Below are positions 12,750-24,453 of a stretch of 64,000 nucleotides of DNA, in pieces. Position numbers and translations under genes: made by a program. How positions within the stretch are numbered: position 1 is the first letter of the stretch; each line of letters starts with the position of its first letter. The stretch lies in contig JAALGY010000017.1 of assembly GCA_032358165.1 (NCBI GenBank), positions 2,418,001 to 2,482,000 on the forward strand, read 5' to 3'. Under the pieces are notes generated by a model that saw only the letters and a program-made list of their open reading frames with translations, did no database searches and was not told the DNA's origin. This DNA is from Diplosphaera chodatii (taxonomy: Eukaryota; Chlorophyta; Trebouxiophyceae; Prasiolales; Stichococcaceae).

Positions 12750-13959
12750 TTTCTGAGCCGCACGTATCACAACAATCTTCAACCCTGTACTGTTCACAGC
12801 TACACACACGATAGTCAGCACACAACAAACATAATAAAACAGAAAACGCGGTACGCTTGCTGTTCATCGAATAACAGCGCTGCAACTGCTGGTTGTGCAT
12901 GAGGCGATTCTGAGAGCTCGTTTGTGCAATGTGCGGTGCGCCTTACTGCTTGTCGGCAGACAGTATGGCAGCTGCCGGATGCGCAGCTGGCGTGTCGTGA
13001 GGTTTCTTTGGCTGCTTCGATTGTAGTTGTGCAGCTCATCTGGCCTCTGGCAAGCTGGGCGGCAGCAGATTGACATTTTTGTTGATTCTTCTGGAGGTGC
13101 TGTTCTGGCCGGCTGGGCACCGCTTGCCCGCCGGTGCGGTGCGTGAAAACCTCGCTGAATCCAATAGAAACAGCAGAATGTCTGTTCATGCCTCTTTGAC
13201 AGCAGCATCGCACTGTTTCACGTGCATGTCTGCGACCCATTGGTGCATGGAGATCGGGACGTGTGGCATGATCTGCGCCAGATATGCATCGCAATCGCAG
13301 TTCCAGATGATCAGACACATGAGATCAGTATGTTGCCGTGCTTCAGAGGAGCATTGTGTGCCACTGGTCCTGCAAACTGTCTGCTTCACAACAACATCTG
13401 CCAGCATGGGGCTCCACTGATGGCACCTGGATGACAGACGAACCTGTTGTAGTGTCATGCATAGGCACCAGAAACGTAAGCGTACCATGCAGTCACGACT
13501 GAGTGCGGGTTGCCATTGATCACGAGGCTTGCAGCTGATGCTAGGGGTGCAGCTCATTGCATGTGGGGTGCTGCAAGGTGCTGCAAGGTGCGCGCCCGAT
13601 CAAACATGCCGGCATTCAGGAGACCAGGCTATGTGAACGATACAATGTGCGCCCGTGCGACCATCGCGGCAAGTTGCACGGATTGCACCCGTCATATGTA
13701 CAGCGGTCGGGATGTGTCGGGATGTGCGGGTGCAGCGGCACGACACGGCACGCAGGTCCCTTGTACGGCGGCCTGCGGAATCAGAGACGGCTGCAGGAGG
13801 GACCGGGAGGAACGGCGCGGCTCGGCGGCATCGCACGCAGCAGTGCGGCGAGCGCAGAGGGCGGGGCCCCCGAAACCACCCCCGCACCGCCCCCGAACGG
13901 GCCCCCGGCACCGAAAGGGGCGGGCCCCCGATGGGCCCCCCGGGGCCCCCGACCCACCG
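12750..13959. other. Non-coding 3' part of Crypton copy 1
   Basis: About 1.2 kb with no convincing exon. It contains a short direct repeat of GGTGCTGCAA (13567 onward) and ends in a G/C-run tract (about 13855-13958) rich in GGGCCC and CCCCCG. The same sequence is at 17905-19114 in copy 2. It may hold the 3' recombination arm. Confidence 0.5.
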
Positions 13960-13965
13960 AGAACC
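13960..13965 (+). repeat. Middle AGAACC junction between the two Crypton copies
   Basis: The element end CGACCCACCG meets AGAACC and then the element start AGTGCATACG, so one hexamer serves both copies. Confidence 0.75.
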
Positions 13966-14134
13966 AGTGCATACGTATGCCCCCGGGGGTAGGGAGATGA
14001 CCCGCCGGGGGTAAGGCGGGGGTAAAGGCAGGGCCCCCGTTCCGGGACGTATGTGCTGACGTATGTGATGCACAGAAGTTCACTTGGGCGAGGCAATCAG
14101 CACCCCTACGCCGCGCGCTTCTTACTGGAGCTTC

Positions 14135-17100
14135 AGTATGGGTAGAAAGCGCGCCCGTAACAAGGACCTGCCTGCGCCGACTCGCAGGCGCCGTCTGCAG
14201 CCCATCTCTGAGGACATGCTCGACGACAGGGAAAGTGTCCGGCCAGACGCAGCCGACGCTGCGCAACCAGACCATGCACCCTTGCATGCATTGGCAGCAG
14301 CAGCAGCGTGCACCCGTGCGTCCCCAGCCCGCCGGAAGGCGTGACAGGCAACGTCCAGCACGCTTCCGGGATGCAGCACAGCAGGGCGCCGCTGCGCCGC
14401 AGCCGGACAACCCGCAGCCAGATGCCGTCGACAACACTGCCATGCCAGACACATCCGGCAGGCTTGTTGCCAGCGAGCTTGCAGCCATCGTGGAAGGTCG
14501 CAGGAACGCTCAGCGGCAGGCGACCAGCGACAAATATGACTCACAGCGCAGGAAGTTTCAGCACTTCCTTCACTACAGCGACGGCACAGATGGTCTAGAG
14601 CCGGGTGCCCCACGAGCCAGGCCACTTGACGGCAACCTGGCTCGGGAGCATGGCAAGGACGACGCGGTTCGGTTCATCCAGTGGGTCGCCTGCAATATGC
14701 CTGGCTTTGAGTACGACCGGAAGGCTGAGCGGCTGACCAGCAGCATGCTGCACAGCGTACACTCGGCTATCCAGGCTAAGTTTGCAGAAGATATCATGCT
14801 CCACAGCGGTGGGCGCACGGGTGCCGCCAAGCTGCTGGACTACGCCGCGTATCAGCTCGCCTTCAAAACTGCCAAGGAGAATCTCGCACAAAAGGGGCGG
14901 CGGCCTGGACCTGGGCAGGATCCACTGTCCGGCACTCTCGAGTCAACGATGACTCCAACCCAGTGGGAAGGGTGTGCAGGAGATCTTGTTGACAGGAACT
15001 CAGCAGCAGGGGACCGGGACTGCAGCATGGCCTCATACATGATCGCGGGCGTGTACCGCAGCGATGACGCCCGCCTTGTGGGCTTGGCCGACTTCTTCGC
15101 TCCACAGCAGCTGGAGAGTATCGGTGGGTCTTTGATGGTGTGTTGCTGCAGTTCATTGCGCCCACAGCTGCCTGCGCATACCATCGTGGAGCAGCTTCAG
15201 GGTGTGGCTTCATTTCCATAAGGTTGCCTTCTGTACATGCGCAGGTCCAGCACCATGTTTCGTTCTCGCGAACGTGAAACAAGGTGGCAAAACACAGAAG
15301 GATGGGCACAAGCAGAACAGTGCTGTGATCCGTCACCGCAACCCACTCCTGTGCCCCGTGGGCGGATTGGCACGGCATCTGGCACGGCGGTTTACCATCA
15401 AGCAGGTGTGCTGTATCACTGACTCAGTGCATCAATGCAGCTCTTAGGCACGTAGCGCGACTTCAAAACTAAACCTTTTTGTGGTCTGCCATGCAGGAGG
15501 CCTTCCCTGACCCCCGTGTACGACGCCAAGAAGAGTGGAACGCTGCGCATCTCTGGGTTGGCAGCTCATCTGCAGCCCCAATCAGCTATGAGCAGATGAG
15601 GAGCAGCTGGGCCGATACATTCAGGAGGAACGGGGTCAAGATCAGCAAACGCACGCATACGTTCCGCGTGCTGGGCGCCCGCATGTGTGACGCTGCTGGC
15701 CTGGATGAGGCGGTGAGCCCTATCTGTTAGGACCCTGTTGCACGCACCACTCCCTTGCTGCCTTGTTGTTGCTGATCGCAGTCACACAAGCCTGCCTGCA
15801 GATGCGACTGCTTTGTTCGTCTCACAGGTCACAGCACGTATGGGCCATTGGGAAGCCAGCCCGCTCCGCACATCGTACATGCAGGACTTCAGGGCTGATG
15901 GGCTGCTGGCACTCGGCGGCTGGCCAGGTGACTGCTTTAGTTACCGCTGCTTTATGCTATTGACATACACTGCCTTGACAGATGCAGCGCTATGTAGTTG
16001 TGCAGCTAAGGTCGTACACCACCCTGCAGAGGCGGGCAACGGCAACCTCGGCATGTTCTTCGATGAGCGCTTCGTCATTCCCGTGCCCAACGACCTCATC
16101 GAGGAGGTCGTGTTCCCATTCCTCCCTCGCTTCAAGCAGTGGGTATGGCCTTCTCATCCACTGGCTCGTGACAGACTTCAACACTGTTGGCATGTGTACA
16201 CCATACTGTGTTCAGGCTCTGCCATGCAGCATTTGCCGTCTTTGGCGCCCATGTCAGTTTCTGCCAAAACGGTTGTGCAATCTTGCAGGTGGACGAGCTG
16301 GGTAGCGAGGCCGGCCCGTCGGTCTTGGCAGCACCCTCACTGCTGTCATATCTAGGCAGCACGTTGGTGCAGGACGCCGCGGCGGGGCTGGCAGGGCGGT
16401 ACCCTCAGCATGACATGCACAAGAGGCTGCTGGCTGACGCCCGGTTCAGGTGAGTTACAAGCACAGCAACATGCATCGGCAATCGTATCCCCAAATGAAG
16501 TTTGACAGTAGCTCCATTTGTACACCCTGAGGTGCCTCCCTCACGACCAAACCTTGCATGCATCTGGCCTGCAGGGAGCTGAGTCAAGAGCACTTGCGGG
16601 TGCTGGCATCGGGCAGGCTGCAGTGTGTACGACCGATGCTGACGGCGGACAAAGACCGCGAGTTGATGGCAACCCTGCAGCAGGTGTCGCAGCAGCAGAT
16701 GCAGGTGCAGCAAGCGCTCCGCCGCACTCAGCTGCATGTCCCTGACAGTCAGCCAACACAGTTCACCAGCCCGCAGCGCTTCCGGGATTCTGCAGCGGCG
16801 CAACTGCAGCCCAGTCTGCCAGATCCAGCTGACAGCAGCGGCGCTGGTGGCAGTGGAGCTGCAGACAGGCAGCTGTCAGCGTCACAGCCAGCCAGCTGTG
16901 CCCCAGAGCCGGCGGTTCGCCGCCTGCAATATGGGGACCTGCCACCAGCAACGGCATCAGTGGCGCCGGCATCTCTTACCGATTGCCCGGCGTCGCTTCC
17001 CACACGGCTGCCTCCAATACCTGCTGCGCAGGCAACATCGGCTGCCACGCTTCCACAGCAACAGCAGCTACTGCTGCTGCCACAGCATCAGGCACAGCCA

Positions 17101-17853
17101 CAGCCACAGCCACAGCAGCAGCAGCAGCCAGTGCCGCTGCCGCCACAGCCACAGCCACGGCCACAGCAGTGGCACATGCCAATACCCGGCACACCGCAGG
17201 CTGCCGCACATTTCGGTCAGCATGCTGGCGCCGTGCAGGGCGTGCTGCCTGATGGCAGCGATTTTCTTGCAGCAGGCAGATTTTGGGACCTTGGGAACGG
17301 CTGGGGGTCTAGCATGCGGGTGTTCGTGCCTGGGGAGGGCCCAATGCCGCTCGTTGGGCGAATGCAGCTGCCGCCAGGCCCGCCGCCGGCGCCTCTTGGC
17401 GGAGCACTGGCATATCAGTATCCCTACGTTGTCAGCGCAGCTGCAGCCCAGCCACAGTCAGCAGTGGCTCAGCCAACAGCACCAGGGCCAGGGTATCCAG
17501 CTGCAGCAATGCCAGCAATGGCGGCTCCACCGGCAGCAGCAGAGCCCAGCCAGCAAAACCTCTTCCCAGCCCTCGGCATGATCGGCAGCTTTACACGGCT
17601 GCTAGAGTACATGGAGGTGGAAGGGCCGGGCGGCAGCATGGCATGGCAGCAGCGAGAAAGCCAGTTGGGCAGCAGCTGGCGAAGTGGCAAGAGCAATGGC
17701 CGCCGCTGGGCTGAGCTTAAAAAGGCATTTGGAGCCATAAAGAGAGGGAATAGTGATGGGGGCATGACAGGCCTGCAGCAAAGTGCCAGCAGGTTGGACA
17801 TGCAGCGTGGCGACAGGGCATTTGCAGCATATGTCAAGAACGTGCAGATGTGA
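14135..17853 (+). CDS. Crypton tyrosine recombinase with GCR1_C-like domain, copy 2
   Basis: Same gene structure as the copy-1 recombinase, shifted by 5155. Two coding differences are visible: the N-terminal motif reads KRARNK instead of KRAPNK (14157), and Ile becomes Thr in the last exon (16673). All catalytic motifs are intact: YRSDDAR, the GKTQKDG region, HTFR, GHW and the SYMQDF tyrosine. There is no frameshift or premature stop relative to copy 1, so both copies could encode an active enzyme. A TGTAA lies at 17900. Confidence 0.85.
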
Positions 17854-19114
17854 TTTGGTTCGCATGTGGACTGTGCTACCAGTTTCCAGTACATGTGTCT
17901 GTAATTTCTGAGCCGCACGTATCACAACAATCTTCAACCCTGTACTGTTCACAGCTACACACACGATAGTCAGCACACAACAAACATAATAAAACAGAAA
18001 ACGCGGTACGCTTGCTGTTCATCGAATAACAGCGCTGCAACTGCTGGTTGTGCATGAGGCGATTCTGAGAGCTCGTTTGTGCAATGTGCGGTGCGCCTTA
18101 CTGCTTGTCGGCAGACAGTATGGCAGCTGCCGGATGCGCAGCTGGCGTGTCGTGAGGTTTCTTTGGCTGCTTCGATTGTAGTTGTGCAGCTCATCTGGCC
18201 TCTGGCAAGCTGGGCGGCAGCAGATTGACATTTTTGTTGATTCTTCTGGAGGTGCTGTTCTGGCCGGCTGGGCACCGCTTGCCCGCCGGTGCGGTGCGTG
18301 AAAACCTCGCTGAATCCAATAGAAACAGCAGAATGTCTGTTCATGCCTCTTTGACAGCAGCATCGCACTGTTTCACGTGCATGTCTGCGACCCATTGGTG
18401 CATGGAGATCGGGACGTGTGGCATGATCTGCGCCAGATATGCATCGCAATCGCAGTTCCAGATGATCAGACACATGAGATCAGTATGTTGCCGTGCTTCA
18501 GAGGAGCATTGTGTGCCACTGGTCCTGCAAACTGTCTGCTTCACAACAACATCTGCCAGCATGGGGCTCCACTGATGGCACCTGGATGACAGACGAACCT
18601 GTTGTAGTGTCATGCATAGGCACCAGAAACGTAAGCGTACCATGCAGTCACGACTGAGTGCGGGTTGCCATTGATCACGAGGCTTGCAGCTGATGCTAGG
18701 GGTGCAGCTCATTGCATGTGGGGTGCTGCAAGGTGCTGCAAGGTGCGCGCCCGATCAAACATGCCGGCATTCAGGAGACCAGGCTATGTGAACGATACAA
18801 TGTGCGCCCGTGCGACCATCGCGGCAAGTTGCACGGATTGCACCCGTCATATGTACAGCGGTCGGGATGTGTCGGGATGTGCGGGTGCAGCGGCACGACA
18901 CGGCACGCAGGTCCCTTGTACGGCGGCCTGCGGAATCAGAGACGGCTGCAGGAGGGACCGGGAGGAACGGCGCGGCTCGGCGGCATCGCACGCAGCAGTG
19001 CGGCGAGCGCAGAGGGCGGGGCCCCCGAAACCACCCCCGCACCGCCCCCGAACGGGCCCCCGGCACCGAAAGGGGCGGGCCCCCGATGGGCCCCCCGGGG
19101 CCCCCGACCCACCG

Positions 19115-19120
19115 AGAACC
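19115..19120 (+). repeat. Right AGAACC junction (candidate recombination core)
   Basis: The element end CGACCCACCG meets AGAACC and then unique flank CCAAATCATC. Joining the outer flanks across a single AGAACC gives the inferred empty site. Confidence 0.75.
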
Positions 19121-19269
19121 CCAAATCATCGTCGGCGGTTTCGCGATGTACGCATCTTTCATAAGCGATTCATCATCTACACTTGCACCTGTCTGATGCC
19201 GAGGCAGCCTTACTGGCCGACAATGTCAGCATGACCGCCGTCACGATACCTACGGTCTGGGTTAATTCA

Positions 19270-21652
19270 ATGCATTTTCGCAACATGCGACGATTATCAG
19301 CAGCCTCCGCCTTGGTCTGCCTGCTCCAATGTGTTTCAGCAGCTGAACTCGCGCACTTGCCTGCACAGCGGTTCGACTCACATGCCAGCAGCGGAGGGCC
19401 AGTTGTTGCCCATCCCATGCACGTGTCGGCAGGAGGCTGCATGCTGGCGCACTGGCCGCGATCCGCTTTCAGCAGGCGGCCAGTCAACCCTCCAGCAGTC
19501 GTTGTGCAAGAGCCTGGCCGTGACAAGTGCTCAGCCGCCGACTTCAGGTGGTTCTGCTGTCCATGCTCTGCCAGTCTGTGCGAACGCAGTGTCACCGTCT
19601 GGCCTCGTCTGTACGCAGTGCAGCATCTGCAATGACGCCAGAACCCACGTGCAATGCTGATCCCCAAGATCTGGCCCTCGTGTCTGTAACAGCGTGCATC
19701 TGGTGGCTGCTGCCTCCGCCGTGCCAGCAGCATGCGGTGGCACCCCGTCCCAGCTGCTCGACGGCATTGGATCGCATTCACATTGGCTGGTGCACAGCAG
19801 CTGCAGACACGACGCGTCTATCACCCTGCAGCCACAGGTGAGCAGATCAACACGAGAGCTGCACCTTCGCATGCGACATGTTCCACTGCAGCACTTGCTG
19901 CATGCTTGACTGCATGCTGCTCCAACCTTTGCAATGGCATCCAGCAGGTGAGCAGCGGGGTGCGGCGTGCCTTGCGGCAAACGTACGATGGCCGGAACAG
20001 CAACATGAGCTGCAGCGGACCCACCTGCAAGGTGGGCGGCACCAGCTGATCAGCATCTGCCCCCCTAACCTGGTGTTGTGCATGTGAAGGACCAACAGCG
20101 ACCTTGAATCATGCAGTTTTACGACCGTGACGGTCGTATGATATGCATGTCATGCACCTGGAGGTCGTGCATGATAGTGACTATCGTCCACACGCTGACA
20201 TGAGTACGCTTCGTAGGTGTTCATCCTGCTGATCATCACCTTTGGGGTCATCTTCGGCGCCATAGTCGTAGCGTCAGTCATCACCAAGTGTGGGTGAGTG
20301 CGTGGCTGCAGCATATGCACGGCACGATGCTGCGATTACGTGCATGTCAGGGCATCACTGCACGGCAGGCCCAGTCAGCGTGAAGCGCGTATACAGGCTC
20401 CTCATGTACTCTCAACCCTGCCGTTGTGCCTACAGCCCATGCCGCTTCTGCTGGTGGGCATGGCAACATCGCCACGACCCTCCGGAGGTCACTGCTCACA
20501 ACGCTCGCATCGCAAACAAAGGTGCGAGGCGCTCATCGTCATCATTCTCAAATGTGTAGGCTTTGCACATAATTGTGAGCCCAGGCTACGGTGGCTGCAG
20601 CTGACTGTATACGATGTGCCCGAAACTTGCGTGACCCTGAGGGAGGTGCAGGCGCACAGGGTTTAGGAATTGCCGCAGCAACTCATGGCACGACCGTCAC
20701 TGCAGGGGACCCGGTGGTGGCGGCGCAGCTCATTGCCGAAGTGGTATCGCCCCACTCCAGCGCGCACATGGACAAGCTTGGCGGGGAGGAGTGCCCGGTG
20801 AGCCATGACAACTTGTCACAAGCGCTGTCACACTCGCCATACACTTCCTATGCCTGAAGTCACTGCTTGCTTCACTGCACCCCAAGTCGGCAGAGCTGTC
20901 ACCGAGCGCATCCTGATGTGCCATGGGCTTCATCGAAGGCACGGTGCTATCCCCTGTGTTCCCACCCCACGTGCTGAGATGCCCCGTGGTCAGTGCGCAG
21001 GTGTGCCTGCAGAGCGAGGGCGACTGGAGCCTGCTGCCCTGCGGCCACGCCATCTGCAGCCCCTGCCTTGCCCAGCTCATCAAGGCGCAGGTGTGCGTCA
21101 GCATGTGCTGCAGCGCACACGACGCTGTTGCCTGACGCCTCCAGCCCTGAGTAGAGCTAGGGCCAGATTGTACATTGACAGCATGGTGCTTCCGTGCTCA
21201 CCTCCGGCCATTGGTGTGTGTGTGTGCAGGCGATGGTGACGACCTGCCCGCTGTGCCGCGACCCGCTGCTGCCGGACGCCGAGGAGCACCAGGCAGCGGG
21301 AAGCAGCGGCAGCAGCAGCGCGGGCACCGTCAGCGCCCGCAGCAGCACCTTCAGCCGCGCCAGCACGCTGAGCCGCTCCTCCGGTGAGGCTGCAGGAAGC
21401 AGCAGCTCCGGCGATGGCGGCGATGGGCTCAGCCCCCGCAGCTCCCCGCAGCCTGTCGCTGGAGGCGATCATAACAGTGCCACTGCTGCTGCTGCATGCG
21501 GCAGCACCGGCAGCAACCACGCTGCGGCTGCTCCAATCTGCGCTCCACCGGCAGGAGGGATGCCTGCATCGATACAGCTGACCAGCATCCCTGAGGCGCC
21601 AGCGGTGCTTCCCGCCACAGCAGGCGCCACCTCTGTACAGGAGTCACCTTGA
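19270..21652 (+). CDS. Signal-peptide, single-pass TM, RING-finger protein (probable E3 ubiquitin ligase)
   Basis: Probable membrane E3 ligase. The start at 19270 gives a good signal peptide (MHFRNMRRLSAASALVCLLQ, then CVSAAE). Intron-rich luminal exons follow (19350-20050, boundaries unsure, no domain recognised). A strong transmembrane helix, FILLIITFGVIFGAIVVASV, is at about 20217-20290. A C3HC4 RING is split over three exons: EECP (to 20799), VCLQSEGDWSLLPCGHAICS with PCLAQLIKAQ (about 21001-21090), and MVTTCPLCRDPLL (about 21233-21270). A Ser/Gly/Ala-rich cytosolic tail ends at 21652. The layout is that of PA-TM-RING/GRAIL-type ligases, but no PA domain could be shown. The Crypton pair ends only 150 bp upstream of the start codon. 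Confidence 0.68.
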
Positions 21653-22538
21653 GGAGCCATTAGAAGATCCAGCCTCGGCAGAGTGCGCCGTTTTGGCCAG
21701 AACGTGATACCAGAGAGCACGGTCCCATGTTAGCAGCGAGTTGTCAGTGTGCACCGTATGCAGTTGTACAGGAGAGGAGACAACTTATGTTCACAAGGGA
21801 TCAGATGTCGGGGGAAACAAGCAATGCTGCCCCGATGATGCGGACATCAATGAATTCATTTTCAGGGCTATGTATGAGTTGACCCACGAACCACGTCAGA
21901 ACTGCGGACTGTGCTTCTTGGCGCTCCGTGAGGTATTGGCAGTGTAAGGCCTGGATGTTAGTGTGTTGTGAATTGATTGTGATTTGCTGAAGGCGGCGCA
22001 CTTGATGACCTGCATCAGCAGATTTTGTTGTGAATGATGGTGCGTTGTGCTGTGGTGCGTCATGTTGAGGTATTAGCCCTGTAACCCATGGTTGTCATGA
22101 CTTGCACAGGATGAGCCGGCTGAGTGATCATCTATCAGCCGACATGCTCAGATCATTTGTCTTTGCCAGCCATGCTCCATCGGCACCCAGTAGTGAATAT
22201 ACGAGAGCTTGAGCAAGTCACTGCAGGTCCACACGCACCTGCCAGTCTTGCAACTGTAAATGATATTTGACAACTCGTCTTGTGACTGAGATGACAACAT
22301 CACTGGTAATCAGATCGCGCACTCGATCATTGCAGCAGCAACCAGACAACTGCACCATTATCAGTTGCGCCAGTACAGCATCTGGTTGATTCGACCAGCG
22401 TTGCACGCTGCACACGTGCCTGCTGATATTGCGCAGTGCCTGGTACCGCTCAGCTTGCGCTATCTGGACACAAGCCGGGGCAGGTTCAAGGCTGCCATGT
22501 AGTCATGCCGCAGGCATGCCGGCGCAGATCCGCTCCAA
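21653..22538. other. Intergenic region, RING-TM to SANT gene
   Basis: About 890 bases with no exon seen. It probably holds the 3' UTR of the RING gene and the promoter of the SANT-like gene. Confidence 0.4.
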
Positions 22539-23930
22539 ATGACAGTAGAAGACGCTGATCAGGTATCTGTTTTTGACGAGACGGTACTTCAAGATTACTA
22601 CGCACAAAAGAGACCACATATATGCATGTATGCATGTGATTGTAGGCGGAGGTGGCGCCTGATGAAAGGGCGCAATGGGCCCGCGAAATGCGGCTGCAGC
22701 TCAGCCCGCCGGCCATGCTTGACCCGGACGGCACCATCAGACAGAGCTATTTCAAGCCAAAGCATGTGCGCACTTCCGTCCCTGCAGCACCGCTGCAGCA
22801 CCCTGCTGAATTGTACCAAAAATTTACCATTGAGAGGGCGGCCCAAGAGCCTAATGACGGCCTCGCGCTTTCCCCCATTGGAGCGGCGACCATTGCTGAA
22901 GTGCATGTGCGTGTAGGTGCTGCTGGTGGACGAAAGGAGGTGGGGCCCAGAAGAACGAGAGATGCTGTACCAGGCGAGCTCACTTGTGTCGTCTGCATGC
23001 TGCAAAGCAGTCAGGCGTTTGGCCGACCTCATGTTCCCTTTGCACGCTTTGGCGCCACGGCAGGACTGTGCAGGATTGCGTGGCGCTTCTTGGCCAGTGA
23101 GTACTGTGAAGCACTTGCAATGCTGACTCGCACTTACCAGAGCCGCATGGATCATGTTGCCAAATTGTGTGTCTCATTAGGGCATCGAGAGGCATGGGGT
23201 GGGGCGGTGGCGGGAGATAGGCGAAGAGCTCCTGCCACGCTGGGACGACACCACGCTGCGGCTGAAGACCGCGCGGCTGCTGGGCAGCCAGAGCCTGGCG
23301 CGCTACATCGGCTGGAAGGGCGACAGGTGCGCATGTGGGGCGCATGGCCAGCTATCAGAGATCCGAGAGATGCATCAGCGAACGACCAAAACATAGGTGC
23401 AGCCCTTGACAGACTGTTGCAGGTGTACCGCAGACAGCCTACAGGCCGCATCTTGCACAGGAATGGATGCACTTCTGACGGTGTCCCTGCGCATCCGTGA
23501 CAAGGAGCAGCCAAGGACACCTTTGCAGATGCGGTCAGTGCTCCTACCTTTGAGGTCGGATTGCAGGGCGGCGGTGGATGCTGAGCATGCCGTCAACCGT
23601 GCCATCGGCGAGGCCACCGGCTGCTGGAAGGCGGGGGCGCTGGTGGAAAATGACGCCGGCAGCGTTGCAGCGGCGCTGGCAGCTCGAGACACCAGTGCCG
23701 GAACCAGCGCACCAATGGTGGACAGCACAGCATTGGATGGTGTACACAGCGGCGAGCGAGGTGCCGGCAGTGCATCCGCCATGCCGGCATCCACCGGCAC
23801 AAACGGCCGGCATCCTGCTGGGATAGCAGATGCGGGAGAACAGAGAGAACCAGACCCAGCGTGGCTGGAAGGTGATGGCATCTGCAGCGCTGCAGCCAGG
23901 CTCATGGCGCAGGTCAGTGATGCATCATAG
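22539..23930 (+). CDS. SANT/Myb-like domain protein, function unknown
   Basis: Gene of several exons. A start at 22539 (MTVEDADQ) is plausible. A long exon (about 22647-22919) encodes a charged region with AEVAPDERAQWAREMRLQL and YFKPKHVRTSVP. The conserved core is split over two exons: VDERRWGPEEREMLYQ (to about 22975), then GIERHGVGRWREIGEELLPR and WDDTTLRLKTARLLGSQSLA (about 23181-23327). Trp, paired acidic residues and GIExxGxGxWxEI are the marks of a SANT/Myb repeat. A later exon has NRAIGEATGCWKAGALVEND, also typical of the same uncharacterised plant proteins. A nuclear DNA- or chromatin-binding role is inferred from the SANT fold only. Confidence 0.6.
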
Positions 23931-24453
23931 TGACTGATGCACGGTTCAACTGGCAAAACCGATGTGCATGGCAGGAGACCATGATGCATATAAGCAGCAG
24001 GCAGCACGCACCTATAATTCTGTCGGGCGGTACACCTGCCTGCAGCGGATTACGTAATGATCTCGAGGCCACAAGCAGAACAACTTTACATGCGGTCTGT
24101 CCCCGGCAGAGGACGGTTGGCCTTGCTCACTAATTACAATGCATGAGCGCGGTGTTTGCTACCGCGCCAGCGCGTTGCAAGTGATGAACATGCAGTGACA
24201 TCCCAAGAAAGACAGTGACCCACCCAGGGCACTTACAGCCCTACCGACGGTCTCACGTTCCAAACTGCATGGAATAGAAAGCTTGCTGGCCAGCCGCATA
24301 TTGTGGATTGCTCCCTGCACATCACGCTGTGACATCACCCGGTGCCGCGCGCAGCATTGGTCGCAGGTGGTCCTCAGTCGCTGCTGCGCTGCTTGGCTGG
24401 CTGACATAGCACAGAAGATAGCTAGGCAGGGCGGTGACTGCGCAGCTGACACC
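23931..24453. other. Intergenic region, SANT gene to RING-PHD gene
   Basis: About 520 bases with no exon seen. It probably holds the 3' UTR of the SANT-like gene and the promoter of the next gene. Confidence 0.4.

Larger units (their letters stand above)
8805..13959 (+). mobile_element. Crypton-type tyrosine-recombinase DNA transposon, copy 1
   Basis: First of two 5155-bp units. It begins AGAACC and ends just before the next AGAACC at 13960. It carries one multi-exon gene for a tyrosine recombinase with Crypton features (R, K, HxxR, GHW and Tyr motifs, then a GCR1_C-like C-terminal domain), and about 1.2 kb of non-coding 3' sequence ending in a very GC-rich tract. No terminal inverted repeats, no LTRs, no transposase of DDE type and no reverse transcriptase were seen, as expected for Cryptons. 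Comparison with copy 2 at offset 5155 shows only two differences in the parts compared (9002 C versus 14157 G; 11518 T versus 16673 C). The open reading frame and near-identity suggest recent activity. Confidence 0.88.
13960..19114 (+). mobile_element. Crypton-type transposon, copy 2 (head-to-tail with copy 1)
   Basis: Second 5155-bp unit, in the same orientation and sharing the middle AGAACC junction with copy 1. A third AGAACC (19115-19120) follows and leads into unique sequence. Gene content and layout are the same as copy 1. The arrangement fits either insertion of a second circular copy at the first copy's terminus by site-specific recombination, or tandem duplication by unequal exchange. 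An assembly duplication cannot be excluded, but the two base differences argue against a pure artefact. Confidence 0.85.

Noticed and set aside
12815..13318. 167-residue reverse-strand frame in the Crypton 3' region as a second element gene
   Set aside because: No motif, no splice logic and only ordinary composition. Duplication in copy 2 adds no independent evidence because the copies are identical.
13781..14488. 235-residue reverse-strand frame across the Crypton middle junction
   Set aside because: It spans the element end and start, overlaps the recombinase exon on the other strand and has no domain. It is a shadow of GC-rich sequence.
8805..19120. LTR retrotransposon or satellite explanation for the 5155-bp repeat
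   Set aside because: There are no long terminal repeats and no reverse transcriptase, and the gene inside has tyrosine-recombinase motifs. Two copies are too few for a satellite.
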